Below, in pieces: positions 35,501 to 46,007 of a stretch of DNA of 60,000 nucleotides. The translations under genes were made by a program, and so were the position numbers. Origin of the DNA: Membranipora membranacea (taxonomy: Eukaryota; Bryozoa; Gymnolaemata; Cheilostomatida; Membraniporidae); contig OU612066.1 in the NCBI GenBank assembly GCA_914767715.1, positions 35,874,283-35,934,282 of the forward strand. The letters are read 5' to 3'. Below the pieces are notes generated by a model. That model ran no database searches, was not told where the DNA came from, and worked only from the letters and a program-made list of their open reading frames with translations. Position 1 is the first letter of the stretch; each line of letters begins with the position of its first letter.

Positions 35501-37589
35501 CTAAGAAACATTTTTAGTTCTGAATCTAGCTTTCTAATAACATCTTGATGGCAATTAAAGGATATCAATATTTTCGTCCCCTTAGCACTCATGTCAAATT
35601 TTGGAATCTCTGCTTTTTTATGTTCATTTGATTAATTTATGATTCAATTCATTTTAATGCTTCTATTAAGCCCCATTTCTTCTTAAAGCCTAGTTAAAAT
35701 GCTCTGCCTGGGTAGCTGGTAATGGCATTCCGTTATCAACTACAGCCTTAGCCCCAGTGGGTGGCCTTTAGTTGATAATGAATGATAAATGTATGTCACT
35801 ACCAACATCTCAGGCAGATTTAAAGTTTTTTTACTTCTAGCCTAAGTCTAGTCTACTCTCCGGTATGTATCATATAACCTAAAATTCAGATACAGACAAC
35901 TGTAGATATTAAACGCAATGGCTTGTTCAAAATTTCTCATCATGTCCGTTCATGAGAAATTCATGCGACACCCATTGCCTGTTGCAGACTTCACATGAAA
36001 AGAAATAGAACAGTGGTTATTGCTATAAATGTGATGACTCAGTGTTCACTTGAATGCTTTTTTCTTTCAGGACACACTGAATGCCGAGCCTGTTGACCCT
36101 AAGAATTATGATGAACATTGCCCTTACAAGTAAGTTACCAGTGTCCAGCAACCTCCTGATTTTCACACTTAATATTAATCATAATAAAAAAACAAAGCAT
36201 GCATGTTAGGGGTAGCTCAGTAGTTTGAGTGATGAGCTCAAGCAGGGGAAAAAAGTGGGAAATGAGTTGAACTCTCTTGTTAACTGAAGGGACAACTCCT
36301 GCATTAACGATGCTCAGCTTTGTATATTTAGTTATTTCAAAATTGACCAGTAAGCTGTTATCCCCGCACGTGTTCATATCCTGTCTGACTGGTACACGTC
36401 TATGACCATAGCCATATGCTAAAACGAGGTGTTAAACCAATATTATACCCTAGTCATATTATTGGTAACACTAGATGCTAGCCATATTCATTTCATTGAA
36501 TAAATAATGATAAAACTAGTTATTTAAACATATGCGAAAAGTTGTCCACACATTGACATAAAGAAGGCAACTCTTGTTCAAATCCAGTCAACAAGCTAGG
36601 TCTACTTATTGGTGTTCATTATTTGCTACTTTCACTATTATGTTTACAGGTACCTGTTTAACTTCAGAGGAGTGGCTGCTAGTTTCAGATTTAAGCACTT
36701 ATTTCTGTGTGAGTCACTAGTATATCATGTCGGTGATGAGTGGCTTGAGTTCTTCTATCCTGCAATGAAACCCTGGGTACATTATATACCCGTCAAACAG
36801 GACCTCTCAGATGCTGAGTAAGTCTCTAAATATTCAACCATCCCTGTGCTTACTATTTGATAGCCTTAGATGTCATATATTATGCTTATAGTCTCAGTGT
36901 CGGAGCAAAAAGTTGAAAACAGTTCAAAATGTGACAATTTGCTCAATCCATAGGAATGCCTAATCATTGATCAAGCGTTTGAATGTAACTGTGTGATCAT
37001 TCTTCATTATGAAATATGGTATTTTATTTTCACACTGTATGATTTCTTTTTTGGTTTTACAGGGAGCTGCTGAATTTTGCAATAGAAAATGATGATGTTG
37101 CTAAGAAAATAGCGGACAGGTATTTTTTTTTTAAAACAATTAATTTTTGCAAGAAATTAATTTTGAAAAAAACAAACTTGTAATATTTGTTTGAAGTTTT
37201 CCATTTAGCTGCACAGATTGCAACATTTCTATACCCTATCATAACATGTCTAGTAAATAAAAATAATTGTTGTTGGCTGTTTTTTGACGAGTCTTATACA
37301 TATATTTTGCTTTCAGAGGTGCCGAGTTCATTGAGAAACATTTGAGACAAGAGGACATTTTTTGCTACTGGAAGAAATTACTCACAGAATATGCCAAACT
37401 TCAGAAGTTCAAGCCGAAGTTTAATCCAGAATATAACCTGAAGAAGATATCAAATGTAAGCCTTGATTCGTATGACTTGTAAAACAAGTTTAGTTTTTCT
37501 CAAATTTGTAATGTTGTCATGATCAATTTGACCCCCAATCTTTTCATTAAAAAAACCATCAGATTGATTACAAGAAGCTGCCGAGTTAA
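32534..37589 (+). CDS. POGLUT1: Protein O-glucosyltransferase 1 (Rumi)
   Basis: ER-lumen enzyme adding O-glucose to serines in EGF repeats of Notch and similar proteins. Exons: 32534..32663, 32985..33084, 33338..33475, 34026..34161, 34676..34797, 35198..35360, 36071..36129, 36650..36817, 37063..37119, 37317..37455 and probably 37563..37589. All phases agree, giving about 412 residues (human has 392). A signal peptide ([19 protein letters not shown]) opens the protein. The CAP10/glycosyltransferase 90 domain shows [68 protein letters not shown] and [10 protein letters not shown]. The last exon is uncertain: its short end KKLPS carries no KDEL-like ER retention signal. Intron readthrough at 37455 would give another end at 37482. 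AATAAA at 37625-37630 follows closely. Confidence 0.9.
32841..32964. repeat. Minisatellite of ATGTATTGTA / TTGTA units
   Basis: About 124 bases of alternating ten-base (ATGTATTGTA) and five-base (TTGTA) units in POGLUT1 intron 1, ending about 20 bases before the exon 2 acceptor. Confidence 0.9.
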
Positions 37590-37624
37590 GAACTCAAGGT
37601 CTGACTGAAATTGATCGAGCTATC

Positions 37625-37630
37625 AATAAA
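37625..37630 (+). promoter_or_regulatory. Polyadenylation signal AATAAA for POGLUT1
   Basis: It lies 35 bases beyond the inferred stop at 37587-37589 and supports a gene end in this area. Confidence 0.5.
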
Positions 37631-38720
37631 TATGTATTGTGAACTGCAAATCAATGACATCACTGCTACTACACCGCAATTAAGTAATTCAAATACGCTT
37701 TATCCTGTCCAGGTTTATAGTCAAGCCACACATCGCAGGAACATAAAAGGAACAGGTATGGTACAAGCCGATGCATTGCCTCTTTATTTTGTAGGCGAAA
37801 TGAAAAGGCAAGAAAAATATCTGATTCTCAGTACTAGACAAACATCTGTTGCGGCTTTTCTACTTCAAGCTAAGATTTTCTTTGTTGATTGATCTCAGTT
37901 CGTAAACATGCGAATATTTCATTCCTTTACTGCAATGCAATATTTTTCATCAGTTTCCACTCTTCCAATTAGATACAAAGTACGCTGTCGAAATAAAACT
38001 ACTGACATTTCCATGGGTAATGGTGACATCACTGTGAATGAATGCATTTTCTTTGAAATTTCCTTCATGTCCATAAATAGTCTAATAATATGTCGAATCT
38101 ATTCTGATAGAGATAAATTGAAAGCAAGAGCCAATTAACGCCCTACTTTTATCAAGCCCCCCCCCCCCTCCGAGGGCTTGATAGAAGGCAAGGCACAGGG
38201 GTAGGGGTAGGGCTCTTTTCTTTATTCTCATGATAGGTGTGTTCAACAGGTTCTCTTTTATTACTTGATGCAATACTATTATTGCTATGAAAAATTATTA
38301 GAATGAAGGTATATTTTTCATAGAATTGGGCCGTTTTTGTAAGCTTAACCTCCATGGCTATCAATTTGGTTTTCCGAAGTAGATTTGGTGCTACAGACAA
38401 CATAATGCTTGTGCGTTTAATTTTTGTTTTAAATAGCGTAATTAAAAAAAAAGGTTCCACCAAAGTTTTAAGTCAGATCACTGGCATTCAGGTACAGAAC
38501 GCCATTAAAAACCTACATTCTCTTTTCAATATCCAAGTGGATTTTGCAAATTTTGTAATCATTCTACCATTGAGTTCACACATTGTTTTATTGAATAATG
38601 TACAATTTTTTTATTGCTCTGCACGAAAAGGTTAATTTTGTTGGAAAATAAGCCCTAACGAATTGATCCATGTTTTTGGTGATTAGTAATCTGTCTGTGT
38701 TTGCATAGTAGGGTAGATTT
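37631..38720. other. Intergenic region after POGLUT1
   Basis: About 1.1 kb. Open frames of 76-93 codons exist on the plus strand near 37611-38635 but resemble nothing I recognise and show no splice logic. A C-rich run sits at about 38157-38170. Confidence 0.4.
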
Positions 38721-38754
38721 TAGCCTGTCTTGACATGCTTGTCAAGACAGGCTA
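38721..38754. repeat. Hairpin family C, copy 1
   Basis: TAGCCTGTCTTGAC then ATGCTT then GTCAAGACAGGCTA: a perfect 14-bp stem. A second copy lies at 52950-52984. Confidence 0.8.
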
Positions 38755-38815
38755 GGTATATTTGTGCTAATAACGACATTTAAGATTAAAAATAAATGCA
38801 ACAAAATCAAAAGCA

Positions 38816-38887
38816 AGGTTCTACCGAGATTTGAACTCGGATCGCTGGATTCAAAGTCCAGAGTGCTAACCATTACACCATAGAACC
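38816..38887 (-). tRNA. tRNA-Gln (anticodon TTG)
   Basis: A 72-base gene on the minus strand. Acceptor stem GGTTCTA pairs fully with TAGAACC, and the discriminator is T. Other parts: D-arm TGGTGTAATGGTTAGCA, anticodon arm CTGGA-CTTTGAA-TCCAG and T-arm CCGAG-TTCAAAT-CTCGG. Anticodon TTG is the complement of plus 38852-38854. All four stems pair and there is no intron. A TTTT run on the minus strand (plus 38809-38812) lies three bases downstream and should end Pol III transcription. It looks functional. Confidence 0.97.
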
Positions 38888-39168
38888 TGGGCTACGTGCG
38901 AGCAAAATAAACCCATATATGAATCCAAGCCTCTTTAATGGACAAAATGAAACTTCTTTCAAGTATAGTTGTAATCCTAATTTGGTTGGATGGACTGCTA
39001 CCAAGCCCATATATCTTCACAGACTGGGATCCTCCTGAGATCAGAAAAGAAGTTGATTTGCAAAGTCTGCGACTGTGAGGTTAGGGTTGGATTGTAGCTC
39101 TAGCTGGGTGAGTGATTGCTAGTATACAGTGTCCTTTTATGATTATATATAACAATGTGGTTGAGATC

Positions 39169-39267
39169 ATAGGCATGAGGAGTTTGCCAGCCTGTGAACT
39201 GCCCTCCTATCTATAGGGGGTGCAGTTCACAGGCTGGCAAACTCCTTATCATTATTATTATGCCTAT
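39169..39267. repeat. Inverted repeat with 25-base core arms
   Basis: Core arms AGGAGTTTGCCAGCCTGTGA... and its reverse complement at 39222-39246 are perfect over about 25 bases. Outer flanks ATAGGCAT / ATGCCTAT extend the pairing. Single copy in this window. Confidence 0.75.
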
Positions 39268-39657
39268 CTATTCTATCTATTCTATGGTTGAGATGTTATG
39301 GTTGTTGATACATACAATACCTTAATACTACAGACAGTGACAATTGGTGGTGGCATCTATCTTTGAATTTCTTGGTTTCGGTTTGGACTTGATTTGATTT
39401 TTTTTTGGGATCTATTAATTATTCATAATGTTTATTTGCAACTTCCCATCTTTTCAAGTTTGAAAAAATTGAAGAACTCTAGCTAGTCACCACCACAGAG
39501 TAGTGCTTTGACTCCTTGTCTTCATTTGTCTTTGTTGAGAACACACGGTAGTGTAGCAGTTTAGTTATTACTCACTAGCTTGTGAGTGGTGTATTTCAAC
39601 CTCAAATCAGAGGCATGAGCCTGAGGGCTTCATCCGTTTTGAAGGAGTCCTCCTTGC

Positions 39658-39757
39658 CCTGGGACTTACATGTCTTTACTTTGCCAATGTCCACTATCAA
39701 CCACCCAAAAAACACCAATAGTGGACATTGGCAAAGTAAAGACATGTAAGTCCCAGG
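39658..39757. repeat. Palindromic mini-element, family B copy 2
   Basis: Perfect arms of 39 bases (left starts CCTGGGACTTACATGTC, right ends GACATGTAAGTCCCAGG) around a loop of about 22 bases. Same family as 22439-22517, with a longer loop. Confidence 0.85.
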
Positions 39758-40675
39758 AGCCCATGCTCCTTGCTTCCCCCGGCCCCGCTCCCACAACAAC
39801 CAATTTCTTTCTTTTGATTTGATGCATGGTATTTTCTTATTTGATGGCAGTACAATGGTAGTAAGCAAGGAGTAACTGTTATCCCTTGGTAGTAAGCACG
39901 GAGGAGTACTCCTTGGTAGTAAGTGAGGTGATCAAGTTATTGTGTAAAAACATGCTTAGCCTCATAGGATCTTACCGTACATAGGCCTTACATATGTCTA
40001 GGGATATGAGTCTACTTTTGGATATCTGGCCTATCTATGCATCTGGCTAAAACCAGCTAAATTCTGAAGTGCCCAACATGAAGGGTTGGTTATTAGCTAT
40101 GTGGTTCAGAAGCGTTACTCCCTTAGGTCTTTCTTTACCACATTGTTCATACAATATACCCGTTTCACAGGAAATCGTAGTTGGTTGGCCTCTGTCCCCT
40201 CTCAGTCTCTCGACTCCGTACTGGTGCTTAGAGATAATTCAGTAACTATGTATTGATTTAGCCAACACAATTTTCTACTCTCAAACCCTGTTCCAGGTGT
40301 CGTACGAAAGCTTCCATCCATTCGACGCCATTCAGGGTCATGTATTTTATTTTGATTGTGTACGCAAAAGGTTTGTTCGGATAAGAGGTACATATCTAGT
40401 GTCGGCATGTATTTGAACCCATTGAACACATGTGTGAAGTTTAGGCCAGATGTTGTCAAGAGCTGAGTCAAGCAATAGACAGGGCAGCTTGCATTACAGC
40501 TTATCTTGTTCGTTAATAACATACGGTTATTTATCTGTATAGATTTAGGTACTCTGATATGAGAATGCTCTGGAATAAGGTATTTATATTTTTATTCTAA
40601 AATTATCTTTTCTTATTTTCAGTTATTGCCTACAAGAGTTAGAGTAGGCCTGAGAGTAGCTTTTCCGGGCTTACG

Positions 40676-43042
40676 ATGTACAATCTAGCTTTGGCTACTA
40701 AAGTATCTGCTCAAAGATTGCTGACCAAGGTAAACGAAGACACTGTGGATAGAGTATTACTCTGTTTCTAGCTGATCTGGGCTGTCAGATGGAGGGGTAG
40801 GGGGCGAGAGTTTGAGGGGCTCAAACTAGGTATACACAGTACAGTTTTGATGTGGAGCAACAGGTCAGAACTAAAATTTTATGTGAAGACGGTTGTTTTT
40901 TTATGAATGCTTGTTATGATTGTGATTCAGTAAATTAATCCTAAACGCCCTCAATGTGACAAGTGAAAATTAATGTGATTAATATATGTTAAAAAAGCTT
41001 CCTAAACCATATTATCACAGTGACCTTATAAAACATGTGACTTTTGCATATTAATCATCGGTATTCACTGGTAGTCTGATCAAAAGTAATCAGTTGTTCT
41101 CATACTATACAATTGATATTAGATTTAGAATTGATAGGATGAGGAAAGAAGCACTATTATAATATAATATAATATATAATATAATAGCACTTCTTAGCCA
41201 CCCTTTGAACTATGGCATATAATTTGAGCTTTTATCACAGACTAGTGACCATGCTGGCAGTCACATTTCCGTTTCTTTAATAATTTTTCTGGAAAATCTT
41301 CCTCAAAACATCCTATGTTGTGAGCAAATTGATAATCTATCTATGTATATATACATATTTAAATCATTACAGGTTTACCAAATCTATGAATCCGTGAACA
41401 ACATAGTAAAGTCAGGAGGTAAGTGTTTTACGTATTTATATATTATACTCTCTGAATATTATATAACAAGACTACTGATGACTGATACACATATTTCAGT
41501 TTGTGTCTTCCTTTGTGTTCAATCTACACAATGAAGTGAGGATTGACCAGTGACAACAAATTTGAAAGTAGAAAATCCCCGTCCATAGACAGTGACTTTT
41601 TCCTGAGTGTGGCACACGTATCAGCTTTATTTGGGTGACAGAGACTCTTGGGCCTGCTGACTACTGAGTAATAAACATTTAATCATTCTGTTTTAATCTG
41701 GCGCTTGAAACAAAATCACTCGTAAAAAGACAGCTTGAGAATTGCAGAATATTAGATACAAATTTTATTATGCATAGAGTATTGACGAGATGGAAACGCG
41801 GGATAGTTCAAATAGCCTAGTATGCAGACAGGTTGTTCCGCAAATAGCTCGATGAATATTTTTAGGTGAGACACAATTTGATGTGTGTGATATCTCCTGC
41901 CTGTCTGTGTAGCCGTAATAGAATAGGAGCCTAAAACTATTCAAAAGATACTAAAATACATCCATGTTTCCATTCTTCTAGCATCCGATTGTGCGGTTGA
42001 ACAAGTGTGTGATGATCCTTCGAAGTTTGTGTAATATTTTTGAATCGATGAAAAGTTTCAGATAATCCCCATAATTGGGCACTAGGAAAGTATTGCCTTT
42101 ATGGATGAATTCAACAACTTTATCTAAATTGTAAAATATTCTGACCCTTTGTACTTTCTGCAATGTTTTGGAATGGCAAGTTATTTAAACAAAAGATGGA
42201 CCTGACCTGGTAATCTAAACAGTTGGGTCCTTGTCTCGTCTCTAGTCAGTTCAGTTAGTTAAGATTTGTTGCGACAAGTGTAAGCAGTTTTCGAGTTATC
42301 TGACAGGACAATTTTGTTTCTTCAGTATTTATGGCTCTGATTATCATGAAGAAAGCAGGTAAGCTCTACATTAGAAAGTTTCATAAAATCATATTGTAAA
42401 ATAACTGAATGCAACTGTAAATTGGTGCCTGGTGTTCAAATAGGCGCTATATACATAATTTATATTGGTTGTACCCAAAATGTTTCTAGAAGATCCATGG
42501 TCATCATAGCGTATCTGTCACTCATCAAATTCTGAGGTTTCATCCCAGGTGTTAACAATTTTTTATATATGACGCTTTCTCCACTTACCCGCTTGTGTGT
42601 GGCAAAACTGGGATCAATAATGGGGACTGATGTCGTATTCATTGGTTTACATATTTGATATGCAATGGTGGACCGGTTTGTTGTGACTGCTTCGGTGGTA
42701 GATCCTTTGGTGTGCTCATAACTTGGTGCCCTTGGAGTGACTTGTCTTCCAAATGAAGTCTATATATGTGTATAAATATATGTGCGATAAATCCAAAAGC
42801 GTAATGCAATAATCGAAAAATTGCTTTCTCTGGCTAGTTAGAGCTTGTGTAAACAAATAATGTCTAACATGTTATTAGGCATGATATTGGTTTGTTACAG
42901 TATAGATGTAGCGTCTGGTTGGTGTCACACAGTGATTAATCTTCCCATTTTGTGTTTTAATTTGCATTGGATTCCTTTAGCCAGTCTGAGTAGACCAGAA
43001 TTGTCACTTATTGATGAAGCTTCTTATGGAGCAAAAAGTTGA
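40676..43042 (+). CDS. Possible four-exon microprotein gene (64 residues), doubtful
   Basis: Four small exons join in phase: 40676..40729, 41373..41418, 42326..42358 and 42981..43042. The reading begins MYNLALATKVSAQRLL, continues VYQIYESVNNIVKSG and VFMALIIMKKA, and ends LIDEASYGAKS followed by TGA. All borders are GT/AG and the middle exons begin after good pyrimidine tracts. Exon 1 is preceded in frame by a stop, so the ATG would be the true start after a spliced 5' UTR beginning near 40622. I recognise no family. A short hydrophobic stretch (VFMALII) might be a membrane segment. Chance assembly of such tiny exons is a real risk. Confidence 0.3.
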
Positions 43043-44541
43043 CTGGCTTTTTTTATTTCAGTTCACTCCAGCTCTTTGAGCTTCTGTTATATCGTGAAAT
43101 TTTCTGTGAGGTTTGACCTTTGCACCAATCATCAGACTTGATGTTAGCAGCTTTCACCAAGTCCTTGCTTCCGCCTTATAGTAGACAGGTTGCACTCCTA
43201 GTCTCTCAATGCTCATGGCTGCAATTTTACCAATTTTTTTTGAGTTGTCACTCAAGTTTGTGGGAAGGCAACTTCTAGGCGGGAGAAATTTATTGGGAAT
43301 CTGATTCTCTCTTATTTGATATTCATCTGCAAGGAGCAAAATGTTGAACTTTTGTGTGAGGTCACTACACGCTATGATGAGTGTAACAGGTAGTCGCCCT
43401 AAGGATGATACACATATGTATCTAGTTATGATGTGACCTGTTATGTAGGATGTCTGAATGTAAGTGATGGAAATCATTTACTAAACCAATTACTTGCTCA
43501 TTAACTTTGCAACTAGTAGAGCTTCCTCGCTTCTATCTATCAGCTGTGATATAATGATTTAGATTGAACTTCTGTTGAGTTTGAGTGTACGAAGCTTATA
43601 CATGTTGTTGGTCACGTAGCTCAGCTTGTGGTAAAATGACTATCCTAAAGGTATTTGGCTGCTCAGCAAAGAGAGGGTCTCGTAGACACTGCTCAATTAT
43701 GGAAAAGAAGAGTAGTGCTTTTGTTCTGGAGTTTTCATCAGACCAAACACTTCTTGTGAAATACATAGGATTTGGTTCTTCTTTCCTCACACGTGCGGAT
43801 ATTTCTCAGGGTTCCAGTGTTGTCAGATTCATGGGAAGAGCAGGTAATCTTATAACGTATACTTATATAACCGCTTCTTACATGCTGAAAATTTTACAGT
43901 GTGGTCGAATATCAGTTTCTTGTGCCGCGTACCTGTATTTATGACCCAGTGCCTCTAACTTTGGTCTATACTGGTAAGGTTCTGACCAAATTAGAGAGTT
44001 GAACAATTTAAAACTCGCTCAATATCGAAGATTCATCTTTTTAAGGAGATGCCCTGGACTTATCAGCTGTCGTTAGAATAACTTCCCTGTAAGGCGCAGT
44101 CATCAGCTCTCTAGCGGATGTAGGCTAGGTTACAGCTATGAATCCTTGGTTACACAGCCGGGATGATAGGGAGTCTGTAGGGCGTGTCTAGACATCAAGA
44201 GACCCCAGCTTTTCTAAAGGAAAATGTGCAGTTTTATTTTATATCAAAGGTTATTCTTCATTATATGCAGATTGAAGGTAGAGCGAGTTATTGATTGTAT
44301 TTGTTCACACAGTCCATACTATATGTTCATACTCCATACTTCTAGAGCAGACAGATTAAATTGATCAATTGACAGCTTTATGTGTTGGTTGTGGTTGCTA
44401 TGATATCAGCGTCTCTATAAGTTTATTTGCCCAACTTTATTCCAATGTATATATCTATAACTGAGGAATGTGGATGACATAATGGCCTGTTTAAGAAAGT
44501 CATATGACTGATTTATTAGACACTAGATTCAATCATAGTCA

Positions 44542-44577
44542 GATCAGAGACTATAGATATATCTATAGTCTCTGGTC
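44542..44577. repeat. Short palindrome GATCAGAGACTATAG...
   Basis: About 36 bases, GATCAGAGACTATAGATA then TATCTATAGTCTCTGGTC. It is almost fully self-complementary and only 30 bases from the next palindrome. Confidence 0.7.
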
Positions 44578-44605
44578 ATATCTCAGAGCGAGCGAAGCTA
44601 GTAAT

Positions 44606-44633
44606 CACAGAGTAAGGATATCCTTACTCTGTG
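44606..44633. repeat. Short palindrome, GATATCC-centred family, copy 2
   Basis: CACAGAGTAAGGAT-ATCCTTACTCTGTG, a perfect 28-base palindrome; same family as 8968-8997 and 56611-56638. Confidence 0.8.
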
Positions 44634-46007
44634 TAGTAATTGTCACAGCTCAAGTCACGATTGGTTGAGTCAGTATACTACAAACTAAGCCTTGATTGTG
44701 TTGGAATAGAAATTCAACACTTCAGCATTATTCAGTAGCTACTGTGGTATTTTGGCAGCAGAATAAGTACTGTAGGACCAGCCAAGGAGTTTGTTTGCTA
44801 CCATCTTGACACTACAGGTATTGTTCTGTTGTTTCTGCTCATCATATTTACTTTTATAGATAGATAAGGGATAATGGATAGACGATTTTCCTCCGCAGTC
44901 GTCCTGAGGGATATACCTTATATTAACTGTTGCAGTAATCATAGGGATTATTCATGCATACCACTAGGACAGTAGTCATTCGTAGGTTAAGATTGGGATA
45001 TAGCCATGATTAGGTTTATGTTGAGCAGTCATGGTTTAGTGAGGGATGTCTGATATTGCTGATATTTTGGAGGGTGGGGGGGGGGGGTCTATAAGAACCA
45101 GACAGGCCTGCTGGTTAGGTGCAGTGATAGCAGACTATGTAAAATAGTAACCAGAGTATAGCTTGAGATGCTTGTACATGATTTACTAATATCAGTGTAT
45201 TGTTGGTTCTGTTATTGTGTTAAGTATGGATGTACTGGGTTAATGACTTTAAGTTTACCGCAAAAATGGTTCCTTAGTTCAATGAACTAAACCTTTAGTT
45301 CATTGCTTAGTTCCTGCTGTTTATATTATCCTTTTCTTCAGCACCACTTTTATACAGCTGCATAATTAACATGCTGTAAGTAGGGTCGGTGTATAGATAC
45401 AAGATACATCTAATTTGGGTTCATTTAGTGTATCTTTGTATTTTTGTGTTGATAAGTCACTCCTATATGCCTCCATGCTGTCATGAGATGAACACTGAGC
45501 TTAGTCACTTCAGCCATTCTCCCTGGTCACTTATAGGTCATTGAATGCATTATTCTAGCAGTATTTATCAGAATTCTGGCTGTTCAGTATATTTTTAATT
45601 GTTACCTGGGATTTTTATGTGCATGAAAGAAGTTTTCGTTTGAAACACGAACTTTGGGCGTAACAGTGGGTAATATATTATAAGTAACACTCTGCTGTTT
45701 TGAATACCTGTACCTGTAAACGGCAGTTGCTAACAAAAAATAGGTGTTTAGCTGCTAATGTTTAATTGTACTTTGTTGATACCGCTAATTAATGGAGATT
45801 TATCTGAGAACATGATTCTAACGATTATCTATAAATAATCTGCTATAGAGAATATACAAATAATACTGATGCCCCTGCTGCCGCTGCAGTAAAGCAGCGT
45901 GGTACGTTATAAGCAAATTAACAGATGTATGATATGTTAGAGAATATTTATCTCCTATCTTAAAGCCATCGCTGTGATCCATCATACGCTAGTTAGCCGA
46001 GCTGAGT

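Larger units (their letters stand above)
38888..40597. other. Repeat-bearing intergenic region after tRNA-Gln
   Basis: About 1.7 kb with two palindromes (39169-39267 and 39658-39757) and no recognised exon. Confidence 0.45.
43043..46007. other. Long intergenic region upstream of OTULIN-like gene
   Basis: About 3 kb. It holds two palindromes (44542-44577, 44606-44633), a run of about eleven G near 45075 and open frames on both strands around 43154-43944 that I cannot assign. The 3' part should carry the OTULIN-like promoter. Confidence 0.4.

Noticed and set aside
36206-36260. tRNA-like GGGGTAGCTCAGTAGTTTGAG in a POGLUT1 intron
   Set aside because: Only a loose box A; no box B or pairing arms.
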